Source: Holophagae bacterium (GTDB taxonomy: Bacteria > Acidobacteriota > Holophagae > Acanthopleuribacterales > Acanthopleuribacteraceae). From it: a stretch of DNA of 64,000 nucleotides. Below the pieces are notes generated by a model. The model saw nothing but the letters and a program-made list of their open reading frames with translations. It was not told the DNA's origin and searched no databases. The stretch is from NCBI GenBank assembly GCA_030429565.1, contig JAUIFE010000002.1:310001-374000 (forward strand). The letters run 5' to 3'. The position numbers and the translations under genes are program-made. Below are positions 54,933 through 64,000 of the stretch, piece after piece (position 1 is the stretch's first letter; each line of letters opens with the position of its first letter).

Positions 54933-55844
54933 ATGGGATTGTTGAATGGTGCGGTGGCCTGTACGCGGTTCACCATTACCAGCATGCCCGAGGAGATCCC
55001 GTTCGACAATGCCTCGTTTCGCGCCATTACGCCGGGCTCGGCGATTCGCGAACGCAGTGGCTTTGTGCCGTTTAAGCCGGAGGAGCCCTATTTGATCGGC
55101 GCCGGTCGTTGGGCTTTCCGCGTGCGTATTGACAAAGTGTTGTTGGACAGCACGCTGATCAATGAACGCTTGATGGAACTGATTAAAGTTGAAGAAGAAA
55201 ATGTCGGCCCGCCTTCACCGCAAACCAAACGCCAGTTGCGCAAATTGGCCGAAGACGAGTTGATGGCGCACCCCTCGCCCAAATCCAAAATTATCGAGTG
55301 TTACATCGACAACATGATCCTCTATGTGGGTTCGACCTCGAAGGGACACTTGGGCACCGTGCTCGAGTTATTGCAGCGTTTGGGGGTCGAGGTCGAATAC
55401 AAAACGCCGTGGTTGGATCGGGCTTTGGACGAGCCTGGCAACGAAATCGTGGATTTCAAAGAGCCCGGCCAGTCCATTTGGGGCGCACGCTTCCTGAAGA
55501 AGTTGATGGGTGATTCTGAAACCATCGTGGAGCCTGAGAAAGGTAGTGTGAAGCTGCAAACGCTCGATGGCGCGAAGGTTGGGTTGTCCGGCCCGGTGAA
55601 CCGCGAATTAGACCGTTTACTCGACGCCGAAGCTGAAATCCTTTCGGCCAAGTTGCTCATGAAAGATGTCAGCTTTAACCTCGACGGTTTGGCCTTTCGC
55701 ATCAGCGGTTTCAAGCTCGACAGTTTTAAGTCGAGTCACTGGATCGAACAACTCGAAGAGCGCATGGAACACGTCAAGGGCTTGTGGGACATCCTCGAAC
55801 TCAAATTCGAGTCGCTAATGGCGGACGAGCTGCCGGCAAGCTAG
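54933..55844 (+). CDS. RdgC-like recombination-associated protein
   Basis: A 303-residue protein matching the RdgC family in order: a short N-terminal fold, SGFVPFKPEEPYLIGAGRWA, the LLDSTLINERLMELIKVEEE helix, LRKLAEDELM, then IIECYIDNMILYVGSTSKG, and a helical C-terminus ending near SLMADELPAS. RdgC binds double-stranded DNA as a ring and limits RecA; whether this distant form does so is not shown. GGAGGG five bases before the ATG is a clear start. The gene stands alone after the pnt terminator. Confidence 0.82.
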   Translation: MGLLNGAVACTRFTITSMPEEIPFDNASFRAITPGSAIRERSGFVPFKPEEPYLIGAGRWAFRVRIDKVLLDSTLINERLMELIKVEEENVGPPSPQTKRQLRKLAEDELMAHPSPKSKIIECYIDNMILYVGSTSKGHLGTVLELLQRLGVEVEYKTPWLDRALDEPGNEIVDFKEPGQSIWGARFLKKLMGDSETIVEPEKGSVKLQTLDGAKVGLSGPVNRELDRLLDAEAEILSAKLLMKDVSFNLDGLAFRISGFKLDSFKSSHWIEQLEERMEHVKGLWDILELKFESLMADELPAS

Positions 55845-56009
55845 GTCGGTATGTGCCTCGGTTAAGATGCCGCGTTTGATCCTCGGCTGTCGACCACAAG
55901 GTCTCTTTGATGGTCAAACAGGTGCTGCGATTTTGCCCGGCGAACGCTTTTGCTAACGAGCTTTTGCGAAGGCACAGGCCAAAACGCCGTCCAGACGCGC
56001 GCCGACCCT

Positions 56010-56801
56010 TTAAGTGTTTTGCTGCAGGGAGTCTTCGTCCACCAAATAAAACTTAAAGGCCAGCATGCCAAAGTTGACCATGTCCTGGTCGTTGACGGGG
56101 TGCTCGCCGCCGTTGGTGGCTTTGGTGCCGTTGACGTAAGTGCCGTTTAAAACGCCGATTTCTTCTTGAACAAAGAACTGATTGTTGCGGCGGAAAATGA
56201 CGGCGTGACGGCGAGAAACCGAACGGTTATCGTCTTCATAGGTCAGGTCGACCTCGGGTTTAATGCCGGTCACGGGGTCGTAGCGGCCGACCAAGTTGCG
56301 GTCGGAATTGAGGATAAACACGCGGTTGGAGGAGAGCGACACCAGCTTGCCTGCAATGCGTTTTTCCTTGGGCGCTTTGATGTTGGGCTGGGTCATCAGG
56401 GCTTCGTTTTCCATTTTGGAAACGCGTTGGAAGAGGTCGTCGACCTTTTCCTCGGACAGGCGCAGTTTGGTGGACAATTTTTGCAACATGCGAATGGCGA
56501 TTTCCATGTTGGCTTTAAGCATTTTGACAAAGGTGCCGCGGTGAATAATGACCACCGAAGTCGCTTCAACCGCACGCGCGGTTTCCATGCGTGGGCTGTG
56601 TTCAAGGATGCTGAGTTCGCCGAAAAAGTCGCCTTTTGACATTTCGCCCAAAACCTCGGCATGGGTGGCGTCGCCTTTGACCAGTTCCACGGTGCCGGTT
56701 TTGATGACGAACATGCAGTTGCCGTCTTCGCGTTCCTTGTAAATCGTTTCCCCGGCTTCGTACTCGACCGTGTACTGTGCGAAGAAGTTTCCACCACTCA
56801 T
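56010..56801 (-). CDS. Cyclic-nucleotide-binding plus FHA domain protein
   Basis: A 263-residue cytoplasmic protein combining two signal-reading domains. Residues about 8-120 are a cNMP-binding domain of the CAP_ED fold (FVIKTGTVELVKGD, KGDFFGELSILEHSPR, ATARAVE-type strand), without a helix-turn-helix. A coiled stretch (LSEEKVDDLFQRVSKMEN) leads to an FHA domain (about 165-255) with RNLVGR, SVSRRH and NGTYVNG, able to bind phospho-threonine peptides. The ATG at 56801 has AGAGG about seven bases before it. It is an adaptor for second-messenger or Ser/Thr-kinase signalling; the partner kinase is not in the window. Confidence 0.92.
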   Translation of the reverse strand: MSGGNFFAQYTVEYEAGETIYKEREDGNCMFVIKTGTVELVKGDATHAEVLGEMSKGDFFGELSILEHSPRMETARAVEATSVVIIHRGTFVKMLKANMEIAIRMLQKLSTKLRLSEEKVDDLFQRVSKMENEALMTQPNIKAPKEKRIAGKLVSLSSNRVFILNSDRNLVGRYDPVTGIKPEVDLTYEDDNRSVSRRHAVIFRRNNQFFVQEEIGVLNGTYVNGTKATNGGEHPVNDQDMVNFGMLAFKFYLVDEDSLQQNT

Positions 56802-57295
56802 AACCACACCTCTGAGTATCTATGGTTCCGCTGCAGAAGACCGCTCGGCCTGATCGGGCGGCGAAAAAAAACAAAAGCCTTATTGATGGTTACCCGGACC
56901 GCGCACCACCTAGTTGTGCTCGAACGTTGTGTCTCAAGCGTTGCCACGACGGTTGAATCCCTTGTCAGTCGACCGATTCGGTGCGGCGACCAAAGCGGGT
57001 GAGAAGGTCGGGCAAGCCCGTAGATTCGTTTCGTTTGGCTTCTAATGATAGAAGAACAACGGATAAAAGCCAAGCGCTTTTAAATGGTTGACTTATCCTG
57101 TCAAGCCGGTCGGCTCAAGGGTTTGCATCGCCTTCGCGCGTCAATGCCTTGGCCGGCAAGGGTTTGATTTGAGGGCGGTGACGGCTGGAGCGGCAACGTC
57201 TCGGCGGCGGCTTGCGATGCAACATCGATTCCTCATGTTGTCGTCCCGGTGAACGCGGTAAACTACCTGGACCACTTAGAGAGGGAGAACGTAAC
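56802..57295. other. Divergent intergenic region
   Basis: About 490 bases between the cNMP/FHA gene and the adenosyltransferase gene, which point away from each other. No gene is visible. GGGAG at about 57283-57287 is the ribosome site of the adenosyltransferase. Confidence 0.5.
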
Positions 57296-57946
57296 GTGAG
57301 CGAAACCACTACCCAAGAACAGACCTACAGCGATCCCAAATTAGCGATCACGAAGGTATATACCAAAACCGGTGACAAGGGCACGACCGCGCTGGTCGGC
57401 GGTCGCCGCGTTGCTAAAAACCATATCCGCATTGAGACTTACGGCACGGTGGACGAGTTAAACGCCTATGTCGGTGCGCTGGTTGTCAGCGTATCGCGCG
57501 ACGCGCATCAAAGTACCGAAATCAATTGGTTCATCGATGTGCTGGTACGCGTCCAACACGAATTGTTTAATTTGGGTTCGATTCTGGCCACTTTGCCGGA
57601 AGACATTCACCCCAAACAGCCGCGCGTGCAAGCGGCCGACGTGGCCCGTTTAGAAGCCGATATTGATCACTGCAATGACATGTTGCCCGCTTTGCGTTCG
57701 TTTGTGTTGCCAGGCGGCAGTCGTGAGAATGCCGACCTGCATATTTGTCGGACCGTGTGTCGTCGTGCCGAACGCCGTGTCATTGAACTGGCGGCTACCG
57801 AAGAGGTGCCCGAACATGCGGTCGCCTACCTCAACCGCCTGAGTGACGCCTTTTTTGTCTGGAGCCGGTGGATTAACCGCATTTTGGGTTGTGAAGAAAC
57901 CTTGTGGGATCCCAACCGTGCTTCGAGTGCGGCGAGCGAGTCCTGA
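57296..57946 (+). CDS. Cob(I)alamin adenosyltransferase, PduO type
   Basis: A 216-residue enzyme that attaches the adenosyl group of ATP to cobalamin. PduO-type signs: TKTGDKGTTALVGGRRVAK near the start, RIETYGTVDELNAYVG, the ADLHICRTVCRRAERRV helix and YLNRLSDAFFVWSRW. The start is GTG with GGGAG eight bases before it. It supplies coenzyme B12, for example to methylmalonyl-CoA mutase or B12-dependent enzymes; none is in the window. A bidirectional terminator follows. Confidence 0.94.
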   Translation: MSETTTQEQTYSDPKLAITKVYTKTGDKGTTALVGGRRVAKNHIRIETYGTVDELNAYVGALVVSVSRDAHQSTEINWFIDVLVRVQHELFNLGSILATLPEDIHPKQPRVQAADVARLEADIDHCNDMLPALRSFVLPGGSRENADLHICRTVCRRAERRVIELAATEEVPEHAVAYLNRLSDAFFVWSRWINRILGCEETLWDPNRASSAASES

Positions 57947-58090
57947 GCGCGCCGCCACGCCAATATCCTAAAACGGCCTGAGCTCGCAGTCGCCTAGGCC
58001 GCGCTTGGTGTCGCTTCGTCGCGGCCGGGGGTCGTTAGGTCGGTTTTGATTCGGTGTCGGTTGCGTCGCCTACATTATTAATAGGCATAA

Positions 58091-58118
58091 AAAAAGGGAG
58101 CCACGAGGGCTCCCTTTT
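58091..58118. terminator. Bidirectional rho-independent terminator
   Basis: GGGAGCC (58096-58102) pairs with GGCTCCC (58108-58114) around a five-base loop, with A-tract on the left and T-tract on the right. It separates the convergent adenosyltransferase and EF-G genes. Confidence 0.93.
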
Positions 58119-58138
58119 CTATTTCGGTTCAACCGACC

Positions 58139-60229
58139 TTACTTCTTGCGGTCGGCACGCTCTTCGATCACCTTTTTAGAAACGGTGTCAGGCGCTGGTT
58201 CGTACTTCTCGAATTCCATGGAGAAGGACGCTTTACCTTGCGTCAAAGAACGCAACTCGGTGGAGTAGCCGAACATTTCGGACAGAGGCACCGAGGAGTT
58301 CAAGATGCAGGTACCGTCGGCTTGGGTGTCGATGCCGGCGATGATACCGCGGCGAGAAGACAAACTGCCGACGACGTTACCTTGGAATTCTTGTGGGGTT
58401 TCCACTTCAACTTTCATGATTGGTTCCAGCAAAACGGCGCTTGCTTTGCCGATTGCTTGTTTCATGGCCTGACGTGAGGCGGTACGGAACGCGTTCTCGG
58501 AGGAGTCAACGTCGTGGTACTTACCGTCGTTCAGGTGAACACCGATTTTAACCATGGGGTAACCGGCGAGAGGACCTTCGTCCATAACGTCCTTGAAACC
58601 CTTTTCACAAGCAGGGATGTATTCGCTGGGGATGTTACCGCCCTTGATGTTGTTCACGAACTCGAAGTTTTCTTCGTGTTCGGGATCGAGGGGGTAGATT
58701 TTACCAACAACACAACCGTACTGACCGGAACCACCGGTCTGCTTTTTGTGGGTGTAATCGTAATCGGCTTCACGGCGAATCGTTTCGCGGTAGTTAACCT
58801 GCGGTGCACCGACTTCTACTTCGGCTTTGTACTCGCGCTTGATGCGTTCGATGTAAACTTCGAGGTGAAGTTCACCCATGCCGGCGATCAGGGTTTCGGC
58901 TGACTCTTCATCGACCCGTACCCGGAAGGTGGGGTCTTCTTTCATGAAGCGGTTAAGCGCTTTACCCATTTTCGTGGCGGCCGCGTTATCGACGGGTTTA
59001 ATCGCCAATGAAATGACCGGCTCGGGCACGTAAATCGATTCACAAGCGTAGTTCAAAGGATCCTGACAGAAGGTATCACCGGAGGCACAGTCAACACCAA
59101 CCATGGCGATGATGTCACCGGCGCCTGCTTCGTCGATGTTTTCTTTGTCATCGGCGTGCATGCGGACCAGGCGGCCAACGCGCAGTTTTTTACCGGTACG
59201 GGTGTTAAAGATGGTTTCACCTTTACGCAAGGTACCTTGGTAAATACGGGTGTAGGTAACCTGACCGAATTGTTCTTCGGTGATTTTGAACGCCATACAA
59301 ACCAGGCCCTTGGAAGAGTCTGGCTCGAGAGGAACTTGTTCGCCTTCGGGGTTGTCGAGGTCGGTCGCTTTTTGCGGCTCGGCTTCGAGCGGAGACGGCA
59401 AGTAACGCTCAACCGCGTCCAACAGTCGTTGAACACCTTTGTTTTTGAACGCGGAACCCATGTAAACGGGGACCATGCCGAGTGACTGAACACCTTTTTT
59501 GACGGTGGCGTGGATCATGTCTTCGGGAATTTCTTCACCTTCGAGAACCAGTTCCATCATGTCGTCATTAAAGTGGGTCAACTCTTCCAGCATGATTTCG
59601 CGCTGTTCTTCGGCTTTGGCTTGATAGTCGGAAGGAATCTCTTCCTCGCGAACATCTTGGCCTTGGTCGCCGTCGAAGTAGTAGGCTTTCATGGTGATCA
59701 GGTCGATCACGCCGTTGAACTGGTCTTCCGCGCCGATCGGCAACTGCATCAGAACCGGGTGCAAGCCGAGTTTGTCCTTCAGCTCTTTGACGCCCTTGAA
59801 GGGGTCGGCACCGGTGCGGTCCATTTTGTTGATGAAAACCAAACGGGGTACACGGTAGCGCTTCATCTGACGGTCAACGGTGATTGACTGAGACTGCACG
59901 CCGGCAACCGAGCAAAGAACGAGGATGGCGCCGTCGAGGACGCGCAGAGAACGTTCTACTTCAACGGTGAAGTCAACGTGGCCGGGTGTGTCGATGATGT
60001 TAATCTTCTTGTCATGCCAATGGACGGTGGTCGCGGCGGACGTGATCGTGATGCCGCGCTCTTTTTCCAATTCCATGTGGTCCATGGTGGCCCCGGAACC
60101 TCCACCCCGCACTTCTTCGATTTTGTGGATGCGGCCTGCGTAATACAGAATCCGTTCGGTCAGCGTGGTTTTGCCGCTATCGATGTGCGCAGAAATACCA
60201 ATATTTCTGGTGACTGCAATTTCGCTCAT
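58139..60229 (-). CDS. fusA: Translation elongation factor G
   Basis: A 696-residue translational GTPase that drives tRNA-mRNA movement on the ribosome. The G1 loop is AHIDSGKTT (14-22), the switch-1/2 regions are [14 protein letters not shown] and [15 protein letters not shown], and NKMDRTGAD follows. Domains II-V are complete, with GMGELHLEV and the C-terminal [15 protein letters not shown]. Between G1 and switch 1 it has [20 protein letters not shown], where the EVRG-type insert is typical of mitochondrial EFG1 and the spdEFG1 group of some bacteria, not the common bacterial form. No rpsL, rpsG or tuf gene is adjacent, which fits an extra or relocated copy. Confidence 0.95.
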   Translation of the reverse strand: MSEIAVTRNIGISAHIDSGKTTLTERILYYAGRIHKIEEVRGGGSGATMDHMELEKERGITITSAATTVHWHDKKINIIDTPGHVDFTVEVERSLRVLDGAILVLCSVAGVQSQSITVDRQMKRYRVPRLVFINKMDRTGADPFKGVKELKDKLGLHPVLMQLPIGAEDQFNGVIDLITMKAYYFDGDQGQDVREEEIPSDYQAKAEEQREIMLEELTHFNDDMMELVLEGEEIPEDMIHATVKKGVQSLGMVPVYMGSAFKNKGVQRLLDAVERYLPSPLEAEPQKATDLDNPEGEQVPLEPDSSKGLVCMAFKITEEQFGQVTYTRIYQGTLRKGETIFNTRTGKKLRVGRLVRMHADDKENIDEAGAGDIIAMVGVDCASGDTFCQDPLNYACESIYVPEPVISLAIKPVDNAAATKMGKALNRFMKEDPTFRVRVDEESAETLIAGMGELHLEVYIERIKREYKAEVEVGAPQVNYRETIRREADYDYTHKKQTGGSGQYGCVVGKIYPLDPEHEENFEFVNNIKGGNIPSEYIPACEKGFKDVMDEGPLAGYPMVKIGVHLNDGKYHDVDSSENAFRTASRQAMKQAIGKASAVLLEPIMKVEVETPQEFQGNVVGSLSSRRGIIAGIDTQADGTCILNSSVPLSEMFGYSTELRSLTQGKASFSMEFEKYEPAPDTVSKKVIEERADRKK

Positions 60230-60684
60230 AGCGCTCTTTCCTTTTACTTTAAGAGATTTCTACCAAGGTGGAGCAGGTCTTCTCCGGGATCGGCTGGATA
60301 AGTGGTTGGAAAACGTCTGTCTCGGTAGCCGACTTGGGTCTAAACGGCCTCGGGGCCAACAACCCGGAGACTCCACAAACCGTAGAAGTCTACTATAGAA
60401 CGTGGCGGCCGGCAACACCCCGATTGGCGGCCACGTTCAGGTTGCGCCCTTTGAGCCGTCGCGAACCCCTTGTTGAAGGCCGGCGACGACGCGCAAACAG
60501 TGGTAAGATGGTGGCCGTTGTCCGGGTCCCTGTTGCCGTGATGACGGTGCGCCGGCGCTTGTGCCGCGTGTTCTTATCTCCAGACGGGAAACGCCAATTG
60601 TGTCAATGGGTTATCGTCGAGGTGGCGGCTGCTGCGCGATCGTTTTCGCGGGCTTTCGATCCCTCGCTGAACCACGTTTTGAAA
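60230..60684. other. Divergent intergenic region
   Basis: About 455 bases upstream of both EF-G (minus) and the TPR gene (plus). No gene is supported. The last part leads into the promoter at 60685-60713. Confidence 0.5.
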
Positions 60685-60713
60685 TTGACCGCTCCAGGTC
60701 ATAGTGTTATGTT
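60685..60713 (+). promoter_or_regulatory. Sigma70-like promoter of the TPR gene
   Basis: TTGACC (60685-60690) and TATGTT (60708-60713) are separated by exactly 17 bases. Start should be near 60720, giving a leader of about 65 bases before the ATG at 60785. Confidence 0.6.
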
Positions 60714-60784
60714 GGGTCTAATACCTTTTTGTATTGACGGCGAACCGCGTTTTCCCGATTCTCGTTGCAGTTGAAAGAGAGACC

Positions 60785-63700
60785 ATGGCTTTTAACAAGG
60801 CAAAAGCGTTGGCGGCGGCTGACAAGTACATTGCCAAGCAAAATTACAATAAAGCACTCAATGAGTTGTTGAAGGTCGCCAAAGTTGCGCCCGGCGACAC
60901 CAATTTGTTGAACAAAATCGGGGATCTTTACAGCAAAACCGGTAATGCCTCCTCAGCCACCTCCTACTTTCTTAAGGTAGCCGATTCCTACCGTAAAAAC
61001 GGCTTTAACCTCAAGGCTATCGCTGTTTACAAAAAGATCCTGCGCGTCGACGGCGGCAACATGGACGCCCGTGACCAGCTTGTCGATCTCTACATGCAGC
61101 AGGGTCACCATAGTGAGGCCAAGGGCGAACTGCGGCGCATGGCTGAACATTATTATTCCGAGAATCTTTTTTCACGGGCCTTGAGCTGTTATCAGAAAAT
61201 GTTGGAGATTGACGGTAGTAATATCGATGCACGTCTTAAAATCTCCGAAATGTTGGTGCGTGAGGGGCGTCGTGACGAGGCCGCCGAGCATTTTCGTACC
61301 ATGGGCTCCGACTTACTCGCCAAGAATTTGGTCCACGAAGCACACAAAATGATTTCGCAGGGCTTGAAAATGGCGCCCGACTCGGTGCAGCTCCAAATCT
61401 TGCTGGCGCGCGTTTACCTCGCCGAAGGGAAAACCGACGAGGCTTTGCACCAGCTCACCGAGACCTGTCGCAAAAACGACCAAAACCTCGATGCCATTAA
61501 GATTCTCGGGCAGACCTATTTAGACCGCCGCCAGTTGCGTGAGGCCAAGGCTTGTTTCATGCGCGCGCTGCATATCTCTGCCGATGAAACGGGTTCCTTG
61601 GAAGAAGTCGGTCGCAGCTTTATCGAAGCCGGCGAATTGGACGAGGCCTACAGCACCTTGGTGCCGATTGGCGAGCAGTTCATTAAAAAAGGTAAGGTCG
61701 ACGAAGCGGTCCGTTTGTTCCGCAATGTGCTTTACGCCGATGAGAACCACCTGCCTTCCTTGGAAATGTTGGTTTCGATTTACCGCGAAAACGATCAAAC
61801 CGCCGACGCCATTTTGACCCTGGAAAAAATGATTCAGGGCCTGATGAGCAAAGGTGCCGACGCCCAGGCCGCCGCCAAGATCCAAGACCTCCTGGCGATG
61901 GATCCCAACAATCTCGAGTGGCGTGCCCGCTTGGATCAGCTTCAGTCCGGTGGTGAGGACCCCGTGGCTGACGATCCCGTCAGCGATTTCGTTGACTTAA
62001 CCGGCGGCGAAGACAGTTTCCAATTGACCGACGACGAAAACGCGATTTCTATGACGGCCCAGCCCGAGGAAACCGATTTGTCGGCCGACAACGGTCCCGA
62101 CGCGATGGAACCCACCGATCTGGCCACCAAGATTCGCAACCACTTGACCGAAGCCGAAGTTTTTATGAAATACGGCATCATGGATCAAGCGCTGACGCAT
62201 TTACACGAAATCAAAGAGATCGAACCTTTCCACATCGAGGCCAATCTCAAGCTCAAGCAGATTTATCAAGAACGCGAAGATACCGACAGCCTGATTCAAT
62301 GCACCGTGGGTCTCATTAACGGCCACATTGATCAGGAGAAGTACCACGACGCTCTGGATTTTGTGAAGGAACTCGAGCAATACCGCCCCGACATTGCCCG
62401 CATTCACCGCGGCCGCATTGAGTCGCTGTTGTACCAGTCGGATAAAGCCGACCAGGAAGAACGCGAAACCACCATGTCGCAATACTCGCTCGATTTCAAC
62501 GCCGGTAGTACCTCGCTCTCGCGCGACTCGCAGGCCTTGTCCTTCTCGGAAACCGATGCCGACGTCGTCGATTTCCGCGATTTGAGCGGCAAGCAGCAAG
62601 ACGAACCCAGCTCGCCGCCCGACGACGGGATTTGGTCGCTGGATATGCCGCAAGAGCCCGCGTCGGAGAAACCAGGACACCGCGCTCAAGATTTGGCCGA
62701 TATGTACGCCAGTCAGGTGGAGAACCCCGGCGATGTTACTTTCGACAACATCAGCTCCCTGGACTTTGCGCCCGAAGGTTCGATGTCGCAAAGCAATGAT
62801 CCTGTCGCCGACGACGATCCCGCCTTCCACTTTCAAGACGATGTCACCGGGGTCACCGACCTAAGTGATATCACCGCCGAGGACCTCGAAGAGGTTGAAG
62901 ACGGAACCGATCCGTTTTCCGAGCCGGCGATTCCCTCGGCGGTTGACGGCACACTTGACGAGTCTGAGTTGCTCGACGAAGACCATCTCGAAGACGCCGA
63001 CTTTGAGCCCGAACCGCCGCCCGCGTCTGAGCCGGAGGCCGCGACGCCCATGGGCTCCGCCCCTGGCGGTGGTGAACGTTCTCTGGCGAGTGAGCTTGAG
63101 GAAATTGATTTCTTCATTTCCGTTGAAGCCTTTGAAGATGCGCAAAACTTATTACAAGAAGCCCACAACCGTTTTGGCGACCACCCGCTGATTCTCGAGC
63201 GCATGCAGGAAGTTCAGGCGCACACCAACACCGACGGCACCCACGGCATGGCGATTGCCGAAACGGGTACTGGTGGGGCGGCGCCGACCCATGATCTGCT
63301 CGATCAAGACACCGGCTTCTTTGATTTGGCGGCCGAGCTCAGTGAAGAGCTGTTTGACGACGGCGGTGAAATTAACGACAAAACCGGCCAAGAAGAAATT
63401 CAAAGTGTCGACGAGCTGTTTGAAGAATTTAAAAAGGGTGTCGACGAGCAAATTAGCGACGACGACTACGAAACCCACTACGATCTGGGCATTGCTTATA
63501 AAGAGATGGGCTTGCTCGAAGAGGCGATTAACGAGTTTCGACGCGCTCAGCGCGATCAAACGCGGTTCCTCGAATGTTCGACCCTCATCGGCAATTGCAT
63601 GATTGAGTTGGGTCGAACCGAAGACGCGATCGAGCACTACGAGGGCGCGCTCGCCAAAAGCGGCACGCAAAACGAAACGATTGCCCTTAAATACGAATGC

Positions 63701-63817
63701 GCGCTTGCCTATCAAGGTTTGGGTGAACTGGAAAAAGCCTTGGCCTTGTTCATGGAGATACGCGCTGTCGAGGCCGACTACCGCGATTTGGAATCACGCA
63801 TTGAGGCCCTGGTCTAG
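60785..63817 (+). CDS. Large tetratricopeptide-repeat protein
   Basis: A 1010-residue soluble protein of unknown exact role. Residues about 10-385 are a continuous TPR superhelix (YNKALNELLKVAKVAPGD, YRKNGFNLKAIAVYKKIL, FSRALSCYQKMLEIDGSN, EAGELDEAYSTLVPIGEQF). A second short TPR set lies at about 460-560, then a long very acidic disordered region (about 580-770; many D/E), and final TPR helices (about 890-1005; YETHYDLGIAYKEMGLLEEA, QNETIALKYECALAYQGLG). GAGAG precedes the ATG. No signal peptide is seen. It is probably a cytoplasmic scaffold; similar long TPR/acid proteins occur in gliding or predatory bacteria, but function is not proved by sequence. A good promoter precedes it. Confidence 0.9.
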   Translation: MAFNKAKALAAADKYIAKQNYNKALNELLKVAKVAPGDTNLLNKIGDLYSKTGNASSATSYFLKVADSYRKNGFNLKAIAVYKKILRVDGGNMDARDQLVDLYMQQGHHSEAKGELRRMAEHYYSENLFSRALSCYQKMLEIDGSNIDARLKISEMLVREGRRDEAAEHFRTMGSDLLAKNLVHEAHKMISQGLKMAPDSVQLQILLARVYLAEGKTDEALHQLTETCRKNDQNLDAIKILGQTYLDRRQLREAKACFMRALHISADETGSLEEVGRSFIEAGELDEAYSTLVPIGEQFIKKGKVDEAVRLFRNVLYADENHLPSLEMLVSIYRENDQTADAILTLEKMIQGLMSKGADAQAAAKIQDLLAMDPNNLEWRARLDQLQSGGEDPVADDPVSDFVDLTGGEDSFQLTDDENAISMTAQPEETDLSADNGPDAMEPTDLATKIRNHLTEAEVFMKYGIMDQALTHLHEIKEIEPFHIEANLKLKQIYQEREDTDSLIQCTVGLINGHIDQEKYHDALDFVKELEQYRPDIARIHRGRIESLLYQSDKADQEERETTMSQYSLDFNAGSTSLSRDSQALSFSETDADVVDFRDLSGKQQDEPSSPPDDGIWSLDMPQEPASEKPGHRAQDLADMYASQVENPGDVTFDNISSLDFAPEGSMSQSNDPVADDDPAFHFQDDVTGVTDLSDITAEDLEEVEDGTDPFSEPAIPSAVDGTLDESELLDEDHLEDADFEPEPPPASEPEAATPMGSAPGGGERSLASELEEIDFFISVEAFEDAQNLLQEAHNRFGDHPLILERMQEVQAHTNTDGTHGMAIAETGTGGAAPTHDLLDQDTGFFDLAAELSEELFDDGGEINDKTGQEEIQSVDELFEEFKKGVDEQISDDDYETHYDLGIAYKEMGLLEEAINEFRRAQRDQTRFLECSTLIGNCMIELGRTEDAIEHYEGALAKSGTQNETIALKYECALAYQGLGELEKALALFMEIRAVEADYRDLESRIEALV

Positions 63818-64000
63818 TTGAGGCCGCGTCCAAGCGAATGCGATGGTGCTCGCCGATTGAGTCAGGTGCCGCCTTGCCTCGGGCAGTGACTGTCGGTTGG
63901 GTTTGGCGCCAAACCACGACCGTTGCCGAGGTAGACTGGATGTTTTCCAGCCTTTCTTTTCCGCGATTCCTTGCTAAGCTAAACACACTCTGGTCAGCGT

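Overview
The window is a bacterial chromosome segment of moderately high GC with mostly single-copy household genes. It contains no rRNA, no intact tRNA, no CRISPR array and no recognisable insertion sequence. The mix points to a Gram-negative, probably Acidobacteriota-like organism, perhaps of the Holophagae/Acanthopleuribacter kind. The evidence is outer-membrane proteins (FadL, TonB receptor, RlpA), a propeller-type sensor kinase, large exported repeat proteins, an EF-G of the 'EVRG' type, split pntA and frequent TTG/GTG starts. This taxonomic call is inference from gene content only.

Layout. 0-3.6 kb: a TetR regulator, an eight-copy 14-bp tandem array, a FadL porin, a bidirectional terminator and an exported chalcone-isomerase-like protein. 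3.6-9.8 kb: a sparse accessory stretch holding an unassigned small gene, an AT-rich propeller gene, a cysteine-rich exported peptide, a NarL-type response regulator and two gene-poor gaps of about 1.2 kb. One gap holds a tRNA-Ser-like remnant. The other holds a 24-bp inverted repeat beside a run of hairpins. 9.8-18 kb: a triple-repeat exported protein with a dockerin-like end, a large propeller histidine kinase read from a TTG start, a small DUF6916-like protein and an S41 peptidase homologue whose catalytic Ser and Lys are both replaced.

18-27 kb: a four-gene operon (alpha/beta hydrolase plus NMT1/THI5-type ABC importer), then an M1 metallopeptidase lipoprotein overlapping a membrane protein, and a degenerate-J-domain/ankyrin membrane protein. 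27-31 kb: a receiver-kinase, receiver and CheA operon without other chemotaxis genes. 31-37 kb, minus strand: RlpA lipoprotein, an internally duplicated unknown, NAD kinase, a RecF-like ATPase and a type-4 uracil-DNA glycosylase. 37-41 kb: argC-argB-GNAT-argJ, giving the acetylated steps of arginine synthesis.

41-51 kb: a TonB receptor, a nucleotide-sugar epimerase, an Rrf2-iscS-iscA iron-sulfur set with a promoter and palindrome, then a tightly packed trio. The trio is a JAMM-domain/DinG helicase fusion lacking one Fe-S cysteine, a two-TM PH-like protein and a TusA-DsrE (YedF-like) protein without its sulfur cysteine. It is the best candidate here for an undescribed system. 51-64 kb: a coiled-coil exported protein, split transhydrogenase (pntA, pntA2, pntB) behind a long leader, an RdgC-like protein, a cNMP/FHA protein, cobalamin adenosyltransferase, EF-G and a 1010-residue TPR protein with a good sigma70-like promoter.
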